Part shown: piece after piece, positions 7,333-16,006 of the stretch
Layout of the letters: each line of letters starts with the position of its first letter
How positions within the stretch are numbered: the first letter of the stretch is position 1
NCBI GenBank assembly: GCA_964502145.1
Contig: CAZCVI010000002.1
Location: 124,001 to 188,000, forward strand
Origin: CAZCVI01 sp964502145
GTDB lineage: Bacteria; Acidobacteriota; Aminicenantia; UBA2199
DNA length: 64,000 nt
Reading direction: 5' to 3'
Notes under the pieces: generated by a model
What the model saw: only the letters and a program-made list of their open reading frames with translations
Database searches by the model: none
Told to the model about the DNA's origin: nothing
Program-made: the position numbers and the translations under genes

Positions 7333-9597
7333 ATGTTAGAAAATCCTATACTGAAACCCTGTTACGGTGCCGAATGTATCGACACCGATCACGTCTTGTT
7401 AATATCGGAAAAAGACAATGTCTTATTAACCGGGAAACTTTACAACCTGGTACTGTCTGAAATTTGTGGCAGCACGCTTTCGTTGGCTGAAGTGGTGGAC
7501 CGATTGCGTGGAAAACTTTCTGAAATGGAAATCTATTTAGCGCTGGAATCTCTGGAAAAGAAAGGGTACATCACTGAAGCTGCACCAGCACTACCACCAG
7601 AAACCTCTGCTTATTGGAGCAGCCAGGGGATGGAGATCAATCGGTTTCTCACGGTTTTGCAGGAAAAGACCATTACCCTTACATCTGTTGGTTCCCTTGC
7701 AACCGAATTATTTAGTCAGGCATTCGCTTTAACTGGCCTTAAATGCAGTGAAACCGGGGCGTTGCATGTTTATATTACCGATGATTACCAGCGCCATCAG
7801 TTTGCCACCATCAATCAGGACGCTCTAAAAACCGGGCAGCCCTGGATGCTGGTTAAACCGGTGGGTGTGGAACTGTGGGTGGGGCCGATTTTCCTGCCAG
7901 GACAAACGGGTTGTTGGGAATGCTTGAAACAGCGCTTGGATATGAACCGTCCTGTAGATGCGTTTTACAAGACCCAGAAAAACACCCGTCATCACCTATC
8001 TCTTCCCGCTGCTTTTTCCCCGCTTTCCTGGCAAATTGCCGCCAATATGACCGCGCTGGAGATAACCAAATGGCTTTATGCCGGGCATAATGAGCGGTTG
8101 GACGGCAAACTTATTTCTTTTGATACAGCGACCATGAACACCCAATCCCATGTACTGGTCAAACGCCCCCAATGCTCCTCCTGCGGCGAACCCGGTTATT
8201 TACGCGCAGAATCCCTTCCCATTATTCCGGTGCGACGATCGTCTTGCAGTGTGACCGCATTGGGTGGCTACCGCGAAGTAGACCCCGAAGCTACTATTGA
8301 AAAATACCAGCATCACGTTAGCCCTATTACCGGAGTGATGCCGAAACTGGAACCGTATTACCATGTCAAAGGCACACCATTATATAACTACTCTTCGGGT
8401 CGCAATATTGCACTGCGCAGTAAATCGTTATTCTGGTTGAACCAGCATCTCCGTAGCGGCAATGGCGGCAAAGGAAAAAATTGGACCCAGGCCAAAGTCG
8501 GGGCATTGTGCGAGGCGGTGGAACGGTATTGTTTCACCTATCACGGTGACGAACCCCATATCACCACCAGTTTAAAGAATTTAGATGGCAAGGGCATCCA
8601 TCCCAATACCTGCATGAATTTTAGTGACACCCAATACCAGAATAGGGTAGAGAGTAACCGGAACTGCGGTAAATTTTATTCCATGGTGCCTATTCCCTTT
8701 GATTCTGCCCGCGAAATGGATTGGACCGCCGTGTATTCGTTGACCCACCAGATGTTCAAGTATCTGCCCTCCTGTTTTTGTTATGCCCAATATCCGGCTG
8801 AAGATGAATTAAATCTTTTTTCCTATCCAGACAGTAATGGGTGTGCCGCTGGGAATTCCATTGAAGAAGCCATATTACAGGGTTTTCTCGAACTCGTTGA
8901 ACGAGATGCTGTGGCATTATGGTGGTACAATATGCCCCGCCGAACCGCCGTGGACCTCTCTAGTTTTAACGAACCTTATTTTTTACAATTAATAGACTAT
9001 TATCAGTCATTACAACGAAGTCTTTATGTATTGGATTTAACCTCTGATTTAAACATTCCCACCTTTGGCGCTGTGTCTCATCAGCTAGATGGTGGCACAC
9101 AGGATATTATTTTCGGCTTTGGTTCCCACGTGGACGCCCGGATCGCATTGGAAAGAGCACTGGTAGAATTAAACCAACTTTTACCCATCGTTGATGGTCC
9201 CGAAGTTGATAGAGCCAAAGGGAAATATTTGACCCAGGATAATAACTTTCTCCATTGGTTAAAAACCGCGACCATGGAAAATCAACCCTATTTAGCGCCC
9301 CAGCAAGACATCGCTCCCAAAACCGCAACGGATTACCCCCAGTTATGTGAACCCACCATCTATGATAGTCTGATGTTCTGTGTAAATACAGCAGCTCAAC
9401 ACGGCTTGGAAACATTGGTACTTGATTTGACCCGCCCCGACATCGGGCTTAGCGTCGTCAAGATCGTTGTGCCTGGTTTAAGGCATTTCTGGCAACGTTT
9501 GGCACCTGGACGATTGTATGATGTCCCCGTTCAGATTGGCTGGCTGGCTACCCCCCTCCATGAAGCCCAGTTAAATCCCATGCCTTTATTTATATAA
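7333..9597 (+). CDS. Fused E1-like/YcaO cyclodehydratase (TOMM leader-binding protein)
   Basis: The 754-aa protein has an N-terminal winged-helix, RRE-like part (1-90) and an ocin-ThiF/E1-like region (about 100-290) with zinc-type CxxC pairs at C194/C197 and C281/C284. A complete YcaO domain occupies about 300-754. YcaO ATP-binding acidic residues are visible in ALCEAVERY (392-399) and LELVERDAV (519-527). The C-terminus ends NPMPLFI, like the proline-containing tails of azoline-forming YcaOs. It should bind the leader and convert Cys/Ser/Thr to azolines. A minimal ORF MTPLKS (7302-7322), starting in an ATGA overlap with the radical SAM stop, bridges the 27-nt gap and may couple translation. 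No azoline dehydrogenase gene is seen nearby. Confidence 0.9.
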   Translation: MLENPILKPCYGAECIDTDHVLLISEKDNVLLTGKLYNLVLSEICGSTLSLAEVVDRLRGKLSEMEIYLALESLEKKGYITEAAPALPPETSAYWSSQGMEINRFLTVLQEKTITLTSVGSLATELFSQAFALTGLKCSETGALHVYITDDYQRHQFATINQDALKTGQPWMLVKPVGVELWVGPIFLPGQTGCWECLKQRLDMNRPVDAFYKTQKNTRHHLSLPAAFSPLSWQIAANMTALEITKWLYAGHNERLDGKLISFDTATMNTQSHVLVKRPQCSSCGEPGYLRAESLPIIPVRRSSCSVTALGGYREVDPEATIEKYQHHVSPITGVMPKLEPYYHVKGTPLYNYSSGRNIALRSKSLFWLNQHLRSGNGGKGKNWTQAKVGALCEAVERYCFTYHGDEPHITTSLKNLDGKGIHPNTCMNFSDTQYQNRVESNRNCGKFYSMVPIPFDSAREMDWTAVYSLTHQMFKYLPSCFCYAQYPAEDELNLFSYPDSNGCAAGNSIEEAILQGFLELVERDAVALWWYNMPRRTAVDLSSFNEPYFLQLIDYYQSLQRSLYVLDLTSDLNIPTFGAVSHQLDGGTQDIIFGFGSHVDARIALERALVELNQLLPIVDGPEVDRAKGKYLTQDNNFLHWLKTATMENQPYLAPQQDIAPKTATDYPQLCEPTIYDSLMFCVNTAAQHGLETLVLDLTRPDIGLSVVKIVVPGLRHFWQRLAPGRLYDVPVQIGWLATPLHEAQLNPMPLFI

Positions 9598-9613
9598 ATA
9601 AGGATCGTAGATC

Positions 9614-9682
9614 ATGTTGTGTACTATTTTCAACGTATTATCCAATAACTTTGGCGTAACACATAAGAAAAATAAAATATAA
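9614..9682 (+). CDS. 22-codon ORF between YcaO and NHLP genes, doubtful
   Basis: An ATG at 9614 follows AGGA (9601-9604) and opens 22 codons beginning MLCTIFNVLSNN and ending in a Lys/Asn-rich tail. It fills most of the 107-nt gap before the NHLP-like gene. With no homologue in mind and a short length it may be chance, but its position in a RiPP operon makes it worth recording. Confidence 0.2.
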   Translation: MLCTIFNVLSNNFGVTHKKNKI

Positions 9683-9704
9683 ACCAAACAAAGGAGATTT
9701 AGCC

Positions 9705-10202
9705 ATGAAAGAGAAAAATTTTACGATTACCGAAAACACGAAACCGCAGGATGTAAAAAAAATCAGGGACATTTATACCAATTACCTGAGAGTCATGCTC
9801 AAGTGTGCTGAAGACCAAGCTTATTTTGTAGAATTTCAGAAGAACACCCGTGATATCCTGGTCAATGAAGTAGGGATGACCATCCCGGAAGGAGTCCCAA
9901 TTGTTCTTGATGACAATGTAAGATGGGCATCACTGGTCTTAAATGCAAAAGGTGCCGATGGTAGCAATTATGTGGTAAAAGAAATGGAACTGGGTATCAA
10001 AGCCTATGAAACTTGGGCTGATGGAGAACTTGAAGCGTCTATTACCCAACTTACCCATGAAGCCTGCGTTGAAGTTGATATTAAAGCCGAATTCAAGAAT
10101 TTTACACCAGCAATTCGTATCCCATTTATTGATGTAACCAAGGATTTACTGGGTGAAATTAGCTTTAATAAGAAGACTGAAATCGTTTTAACTTGTTGCT
10201 AG
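9705..10202 (+). CDS. NHLP-like RiPP precursor ending in Thr-Cys-Cys (candidate)
   Basis: This 165-aa acidic protein has a strong ribosome site (AAGGAG, 9691-9696, 8-nt spacing). Residues 36-70 follow the nitrile-hydratase-alpha-like leader pattern: AEDQAYFVEF, NTRDILVNEVG, TIPEGVPIVLDD. About 95 further residues predicted rich in beta strands end EIVLTCC. Cysteines occur only at 34, 121, 164 and 165. Placed directly after a YcaO fusion and a RiPP radical SAM enzyme, it is the natural candidate substrate, with the terminal Thr-Cys-Cys as modification site. There is no GG or GA cleavage motif, and the length exceeds usual NHLP precursors. It could instead be a carrier or accessory protein with an NHLP-like fold. 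Confidence 0.65.
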   Translation: MKEKNFTITENTKPQDVKKIRDIYTNYLRVMLKCAEDQAYFVEFQKNTRDILVNEVGMTIPEGVPIVLDDNVRWASLVLNAKGADGSNYVVKEMELGIKAYETWADGELEASITQLTHEACVEVDIKAEFKNFTPAIRIPFIDVTKDLLGEISFNKKTEIVLTCC

Positions 10203-10215
10203 CCGTTGTTGATTT

Positions 10216-10253
10216 AGTGGGCTTCCCGGTTTTTTTTTATCAGGAAGCCCACT
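10216..10253 (+). terminator. 11-bp perfect hairpin after the RiPP locus
   Basis: AGTGGGCTTCC (10216-10226) pairs exactly with GGAAGCCCACT (10243-10253). The 16-nt loop holds a long run of T, while no T-run follows the stem. It lies 14 nt after the NHLP-like stop codon, so it probably marks the transcript end or stabilises the 3' end. Confidence 0.55.
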
Positions 10254-10304
10254 GCGGACTCTGTAAAAAGAAGACTTTTATTAAACGTGGCTCTTGTTTG
10301 GGCA

Positions 10305-10333
10305 TTGACTGATCTTAATTAATAATTTATACT
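10305..10333 (+). promoter_or_regulatory. Strong promoter of the kinase gene
   Basis: TTGACT (10305-10310) and TATACT (10328-10333) are 17 nt apart. Transcription would start near 10340, giving a leader of about 100 nt that contains the 14-bp tandem repeat. Confidence 0.7.
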
Positions 10334-10353
10334 TTAGTATACTTTTTATATTA

Positions 10354-10395
10354 TACTTATTTTCGTGTACTTATTTTCGTGTACTTATTTTGTTG
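10354..10395 (+). repeat. Three 14-bp tandem repeats in the kinase 5' leader
   Basis: The unit TACTTATTTTCGTG occurs twice without change (10354-10367, 10368-10381) and once as TACTTATTTTGTTG (10382-10395); a decayed fourth copy follows. The array lies between promoter and start codon, so copy-number change would alter leader length only. Confidence 0.9.
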
Positions 10396-10442
10396 TATTT
10401 ATTAGTGTATTTTTCTGTAGAAGAACTTTTACGAGGTGAAAT

Positions 10443-13400
10443 ATGAAAATTGCAGATTATTTTGTACTGGAGACGCTGTCACACGGACCAAGAGTTACCG
10501 TTTATAAAGCAAAAAAAGAAAACAATACTACCTCTGTTGTCTTAAAGGTCACCGAAAAAAAAACAGCCGAGAAACTTGATATTGTTCGCTCCCTGGAACA
10601 TGAATACCAATACATCAAGCAGGTGGATTCCGACTTTGTGATCAAAGGGATTCACTGGCAAGAGGAAAAAGAGGTTGCTTTTATCGTATTGGAAGATATT
10701 GATGCTCAATCACTTAAACACTTCATCAAGGAGAAACAGCTCTCTATCCCACAGTTTTTGGACCTCGCCAAAAAGATTGTCGATGGACTGGCAGCCATAC
10801 ACAGACAAAACATCATTCATAAAGATATCAATCCATCCAATATCATATGGAATCCAGAAACCGGTGGCCTAAAGATAATCGATTTTAATATCGCCTCTAA
10901 ATTCGATTTAAAATTGTCCTACCTGGGCAACCCGGAAAAACTTAAAGGCACCCTCGCTTATATCTCCCCGGAACAAACCGGTCGCATGAATCGGCGGGTG
11001 GACCAACGAACCGATCTCTATTCCCTGGGTGTCACTTTTTATGAAATGCTGACAGGCAAACTGCCCTTCGACTCAAACCAACCCATGGAAATCGTTTATG
11101 CCCACTTGGCCAAAGAACCCCAATCCCCGCACCTACTAAATGAAGCTATCCCGGAAATTATTTCCCGGATCATCCACAAATTAATGGCCAAAAACCCAGA
11201 AGATCGCTATCAATCCGCTGAAGGCTTAAAATATGATCTGGAAAAATGTGCTCTATCACACCCGCAAACCTTTGCCCTGGGCGAAAATGATTACTCTGGC
11301 AAACTCCAAATCCCGGAAAAACTTTATGGACGTGAAGAAGAATTAGAACAACTTTTAGCAGTGTACCATCGTGTCAGTCAAGGCAACAAAGAAATGATCC
11401 TGGTGTCCGGATTCTCCGGTTCTGGGAAAACCACTTTGGTGAATGAAATTCATAAATCTATTGCCAAGGACCGGGGCTATTATATCAGTGGAAAATTTGA
11501 TCAGCTTCAACGCACGATTCCCTATTTTGCTTTTATCCAGGCACTTAACCAGTTCTGCCAGTTACTGCTGACTGAAAAACAGGAAGTGTTGAACCTATGG
11601 AAAGTAACTATCTTAAATGCCGTTGGCAAACTGGGGAGAATTCTGACCGATATTATCCCCCAATTGGAAGCTGTGATCGGGAACCAACCGGAAGTTCCCG
11701 AAGTCAACGGTGACGATGCCAAAAAACGGTTTAATTATGTGTTTTTATGTTTTTTAAATGCCGTGGCCACTGTGGAGCATCCCCTGGTCATGTTTATCGA
11801 TGATCTACAGTGGGCCGATCTGGCCTCCTTGAGCTTGCTGCAATTGATCATGGAAGACCGGAAAAGTTGCTATATATTCTTGATAGGCGCTTACCGGGAT
11901 AATGAAGTATCCCTCTCCCATCCCTTGATAACCACTCTGGCGGAATTAAAAAAACAAGCTATCCCCATCCATACTATTCCCGTTAAAAATCTCTCCCGGC
12001 AAAATGTGTCGGCGTTGCTAGTGGATACGTTTAAGACCCCAAGGAACAAAAACCAGGAGGAATTGGACGCATTGACCACTTTGATCTATCAAAAAACACA
12101 GGGTAATGCTTTTTTTACCCTTCAATTTATTGAAAACCTTTTTAAGGAAAACCTATTGTCGTTTGATTTTAAGAAATCCAGGTGGATATGGGATATCAAA
12201 AATATCGAAAAACAGAACATTACCGACAACGTGGTGGCATTACTGGTCAAAAAAATTAAAACATTGCCGGAAAAGACCCAGGAAGTTTTAAAACTGGCCG
12301 CCGCTATTGGCAATACCTTTGAATCGCCAACCTTGTCCGTTATTTCCGGGGCAACGGAAGCAGCCCATCGCCAAGCTTTGGAACCCTCGTTGGCGGAACA
12401 TCTGGTCTATCCCATAGATATAGGTATTTACAAATTTGTTCATGACCGTATTCACCAGGCTATCTACTCCATGGTACCCGATGAAGACAAAAAACATTTG
12501 CATCTCAAAATCGGCAGATTACTGCTGGAAACATTTGACCTCCAGGATACATCAACACTTTCAAAAGAGACGGATCAGCGAATTTTTGATACTGTTAACC
12601 ATTTGAATATCGGAATTGACCTGATCATTGATGAACGGGAAAGAATTCATTTGGCCACACTGAACCTTAAAGCCGCTAAACATGCCCGGGTAGCTGCCGC
12701 TTTTTCTATCGGTGTCGTGTATGTACGGACTGCCATACGTTTATTACCAGACAATAGCTGGCAGCAGCATTACGATCTGACTCTGTCCGTGTACAACGAG
12801 GCTGTGCTCGCCTCCTACTTATTCTTAAACCTAGCGGAGATGGAAAAATATGTTGAAATCATATTGTCCTCCACGCAAAATATTTTACATCGCTCGGTGG
12901 CGTATGAATACCGCCTTTTGAGTTTAATCGGACAGAATAAATCCCAACAGGCCGTTGAAGCAATCTTAACCATTTTTAACCTTCTGGGAGTGACTATTCC
13001 CCCCGAACCCAGTGGTCCAGAAACAATGGCCATATTTGGAGAAGTTCAAACCATGTTAACCAGTATGAATCAGGAGACGATTGCCAATCTTCCCCTGATG
13101 ACAGACGAAGCGAAATTGCAAGTGTTACGCCTTTTTTATATGGCTGGCCTTTCCTTTATGCATGGCCGTCCAACGGCATGGCCCTATGTGATCAGTAAAA
13201 TGATCCATCTTATACTCACTTATGGCTTGACAGCGGAAACTCCCTATGTGATATCTCTTTATGGTGTGATCAAGGTTGTTATGGGTGATTTTCCCAGTGC
13301 CTACCAATTGGGAGAAATGGCAGGGGAATTATTGGCCCGGGGTATCGGTAATCAAGCCATCCAGGTCAGAACCATCGGCATTATCTGTTTTTATCTGCGG

Positions 13401-15719
13401 GGGTATAGAACCCATTTTAAAAAAATAGCCAAGGAGATGATGGATACCTACTCCCTGTGCATGGAAGTGGGTGATTTTGAATATGCGGGATATTCATTGG
13501 GCAATTACCTCTGGTGCCTCAATCGTACAGATACCCCGTTGGAAGAGGCATATCAGAAAGCATTGAATTGCCGGGAAACAGTCCTACAATTAAAACAACC
13601 CCTTCCGATACCACCCATATTCATTGAAATTACCATTTGCGAGAATTATCTCGGCAAAGCGGTTGATCCGGCTGTTTTGGCTATCAACTATGATGAACTT
13701 TTTAAAAACCTACCGATTGGTTCTACTGGAATATTTAGTTGTGGGGCCAATATAAAACAAGCGATATTATTCTTCTTTTTTGAGCGGTACGATAACGTTT
13801 TGGAGTTAATGGTTTCAACTGAAAACCAATATAATGCCTTGAATATGCCGCTTACCTATTTTAGAAGCGATATCCACTTTTATTTTACCCTGATCTATAT
13901 TGAACTTTATACACGCAGTGAATCGGAAAGTGAAAAAGAAATCTGTATTACTAAGATAAACGAGAATAGAACTATTATGAAACAGTTGGCTGAATTCGGC
14001 CCGGTAAATTTTCTGCATAAGTATTACTTGTTGGAAGCTGAATATGGCAGGGTTACCGGTAACAATAATCAAGCGCCAGAGTTCTATGACAAAGCCATAG
14101 AAACGGCTTATGAAAACGAATATATCAACGAGGCGGCCCTAGCCAACGAACTGGCCGCAAAATATTATATCCGGGAAAACCGCCGCAAATTCGCCACCTT
14201 CTACTTCATGGAAGCACGAAACTGTTATGTCCGGTGGGGCGCACTGGCAAAAGTCAAGCATTTGGATGACAACTATCCCAAATACTTGAGTCTTGGACTC
14301 CCCGATTCTTCCTTGAGCCGCTCCTCCCTCTCCAGTACTTCAACCGGAACCGCTGGCGATTTCCTGGATGTCAAGAGTATCATCAAAGCGTCGCAAACCC
14401 TGTCTGGTGAAGTTCAGTTAAAAAGCTTGTTGGAAAAATTAATGCAGATATTGATTGAGAATGCCGGGGCCCAAAAAAGTATCTTGATCGAAAATAATGG
14501 CGGACGCTTGCTCATTCAAGCAGAAGGTAATACCAATGGTGTATCCGGTATTTTGCATGAGCTGCCAGTGGACGAGTCGGATAAAATACCATTGTCCATC
14601 ATCCATTATGTGGCCCACAGTAAACGGCAATTGGTTTTTGATAACCTATCTACAGACCCCAATTATACGACCGACGAATATATCCAAAAAAATCAGCCCA
14701 AATCCGTGGTGTGTTTTCCCATCTTAAGTAAGGGGGAAGTTTCTGCCATTGTTTATTTGGAAAACAATCTGGTGGAAGGTGTATTTACTCCAGCCCGGTT
14801 GGAAGTGCTCAATATGCTTTCGTCGCAAATCGCCATTTCAGTGGAAAATACCCATCTGTATGAGACGCTTGAAGAAAAAGTAAGGCAGCGTACTATTGCA
14901 TTGCAAAAAGCACATCAAGAACTGGAGAAGAATCATAAAGAACTGGCGGAAAGTCATAGGAAAATCAATGACAGCGTGAACTATGCCAGCAAGATACAAG
15001 AGGCGGTTTTACCCGGCGAGGAAATCCTCAACACCCTTCTTCCCCAACACTTTGTCTTCTATCGGCCCTGCTCGGTGGTCAGCGGTGATTTTTATTGGAT
15101 CAAACCGGTGGGACAAAAAATAGTGGTGGCTACTGCCGACTGTACTGGCCACGGGATTCCCGGTGCCTTGCTAAGTATGCTGGGCATGACCTTTCTGAGC
15201 GAAATCGTGCCCCACCTGGCCGAACAAAACCAACTGAGCGCGGCCAATGTACTGGACCAATTACGCCAAAAAGTCAAAATCTCCTTGAAACAAGAAGGAA
15301 AGGTTCGTCAACAAAGAGATGGGATGGATATTGCGCTGTGCATCATCGATCCTGCGGATAAGCAATTGCAATATGCCGGTGCTTATAATCCGTTTTACTT
15401 GATCAAGGATAATCATCTTCTGGAAACAAAAGCAGACACCATGCCCATTGGTTTTTCCACCAAAGAACGCCCCTTTACCAATCATGATGTCAGGTTTGAA
15501 AACGGGAGTATGGTTTACCTTTTCTCCGATGGGTACGCCGATCAAAACGGTGAGGATGGCGAGGTGAATTTTAGCAGGGTGAAATTTAAGAAATTGTTGA
15601 CGGAAATCAGCAGGGAACCGGTAGCCAAACAAAAAGAAGTGTTAATCCAACGCTTCGAGCAATGGCGGGGTGACCTGCCACAACGTGACGATGTCCTGGT
15701 CCTGGGAATAAGACTATAA
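10443..15719 (+). CDS. Ser/Thr kinase-AAA ATPase-GAF-SpoIIE phosphatase signalling protein
   Basis: This 1758-aa protein resembles the trifunctional kinase/ATP-binding/SpoIIE proteins of large-genome bacteria. The kinase domain (about 5-265) shows VVLKV with Lys35, HKDINPSN with Asp128, and GTLAYISPEQTGR. The metal-binding DFG is DFN (147-149). An AAA/predictor-type ATPase (about 285-640) has Walker A GFSGSGKTTL and Walker B VMFIDDLQWAD. A long alpha-helical repeat region (about 640-1300) precedes a GAF domain (about 1330-1480), a coiled coil (1480-1530) and a PP2C/SpoIIE phosphatase (about 1540-1757) with SGDFYW, TADCTGHGIPGA, FSDGYADQ and RDDVLVLGI. No histidine kinase domain is present. 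It is likely cytosolic. Its position after the RiPP operon suggests, but does not show, a regulatory link. Confidence 0.92.
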   Translation: MKIADYFVLETLSHGPRVTVYKAKKENNTTSVVLKVTEKKTAEKLDIVRSLEHEYQYIKQVDSDFVIKGIHWQEEKEVAFIVLEDIDAQSLKHFIKEKQLSIPQFLDLAKKIVDGLAAIHRQNIIHKDINPSNIIWNPETGGLKIIDFNIASKFDLKLSYLGNPEKLKGTLAYISPEQTGRMNRRVDQRTDLYSLGVTFYEMLTGKLPFDSNQPMEIVYAHLAKEPQSPHLLNEAIPEIISRIIHKLMAKNPEDRYQSAEGLKYDLEKCALSHPQTFALGENDYSGKLQIPEKLYGREEELEQLLAVYHRVSQGNKEMILVSGFSGSGKTTLVNEIHKSIAKDRGYYISGKFDQLQRTIPYFAFIQALNQFCQLLLTEKQEVLNLWKVTILNAVGKLGRILTDIIPQLEAVIGNQPEVPEVNGDDAKKRFNYVFLCFLNAVATVEHPLVMFIDDLQWADLASLSLLQLIMEDRKSCYIFLIGAYRDNEVSLSHPLITTLAELKKQAIPIHTIPVKNLSRQNVSALLVDTFKTPRNKNQEELDALTTLIYQKTQGNAFFTLQFIENLFKENLLSFDFKKSRWIWDIKNIEKQNITDNVVALLVKKIKTLPEKTQEVLKLAAAIGNTFESPTLSVISGATEAAHRQALEPSLAEHLVYPIDIGIYKFVHDRIHQAIYSMVPDEDKKHLHLKIGRLLLETFDLQDTSTLSKETDQRIFDTVNHLNIGIDLIIDERERIHLATLNLKAAKHARVAAAFSIGVVYVRTAIRLLPDNSWQQHYDLTLSVYNEAVLASYLFLNLAEMEKYVEIILSSTQNILHRSVAYEYRLLSLIGQNKSQQAVEAILTIFNLLGVTIPPEPSGPETMAIFGEVQTMLTSMNQETIANLPLMTDEAKLQVLRLFYMAGLSFMHGRPTAWPYVISKMIHLILTYGLTAETPYVISLYGVIKVVMGDFPSAYQLGEMAGELLARGIGNQAIQVRTIGIICFYLRGYRTHFKKIAKEMMDTYSLCMEVGDFEYAGYSLGNYLWCLNRTDTPLEEAYQKALNCRETVLQLKQPLPIPPIFIEITICENYLGKAVDPAVLAINYDELFKNLPIGSTGIFSCGANIKQAILFFFFERYDNVLELMVSTENQYNALNMPLTYFRSDIHFYFTLIYIELYTRSESESEKEICITKINENRTIMKQLAEFGPVNFLHKYYLLEAEYGRVTGNNNQAPEFYDKAIETAYENEYINEAALANELAAKYYIRENRRKFATFYFMEARNCYVRWGALAKVKHLDDNYPKYLSLGLPDSSLSRSSLSSTSTGTAGDFLDVKSIIKASQTLSGEVQLKSLLEKLMQILIENAGAQKSILIENNGGRLLIQAEGNTNGVSGILHELPVDESDKIPLSIIHYVAHSKRQLVFDNLSTDPNYTTDEYIQKNQPKSVVCFPILSKGEVSAIVYLENNLVEGVFTPARLEVLNMLSSQIAISVENTHLYETLEEKVRQRTIALQKAHQELEKNHKELAESHRKINDSVNYASKIQEAVLPGEEILNTLLPQHFVFYRPCSVVSGDFYWIKPVGQKIVVATADCTGHGIPGALLSMLGMTFLSEIVPHLAEQNQLSAANVLDQLRQKVKISLKQEGKVRQQRDGMDIALCIIDPADKQLQYAGAYNPFYLIKDNHLLETKADTMPIGFSTKERPFTNHDVRFENGSMVYLFSDGYADQNGEDGEVNFSRVKFKKLLTEISREPVAKQKEVLIQRFEQWRGDLPQRDDVLVLGIRL

Positions 15720-15728
15720 AATGGCCAT

Positions 15729-15755
15729 AAAAAGGAGGCACATAGCCTCCTTTTT
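15729..15755. terminator. Bidirectional intrinsic terminator
   Basis: AAAAAGGAGGC (15729-15739) and GCCTCCTTTTT (15745-15755) form a perfect 11-bp stem with a 5-nt loop, with T-runs on both strands. It sits between the kinase gene and the convergent small gene ending at 15764. Confidence 0.9.
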
Positions 15756-15763
15756 ATGTTTGA

Positions 15764-16006
15764 TTATTTAATTTTTTTCCTTTCCGCATTGTTTTTTAAT
15801 GCATTGGCAATAATCCATTCTTGCTTTTGTTGATTGGCATCTTCAATGGTTCGGTACTTAAAAACTCCGTGAGGAAAATTCGGAGGACAAAGACGATTGG
15901 CTAAATCCCAGAGTTTAACTACCTGTTTATAGTATTCTTCGTCGGGGTCAAAGCACCAGAGGGCTCTTTCAGCCTCTTGAAAATCTTTAAACTTTTGAAT
16001 TGCCAT
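15764..16006 (-). CDS. Small partner protein of a nucleotidyltransferase, unknown function
   Basis: The product is an 80-aa, highly charged protein (FKDFQEAERALWCFDPDEEYY, then ANRLCPPNFPHGVFKYRTIEDANQQ) with a Lys-rich C-terminus. I chose the ATG at 16006 because a G-rich ribosome site lies about 9 nt upstream; an alternative ATG at 16015 abuts that site. It overlaps the end of the nucleotidyltransferase gene by about 20 nt, so the two are translationally coupled. Tight pairing of a small protein with an orphan nucleotidyltransferase is typical of toxin-antitoxin or defence pairs. That role is inference; I cannot name the family. Confidence 0.7.
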   Translation of the reverse strand: MAIQKFKDFQEAERALWCFDPDEEYYKQVVKLWDLANRLCPPNFPHGVFKYRTIEDANQQKQEWIIANALKNNAERKKIK

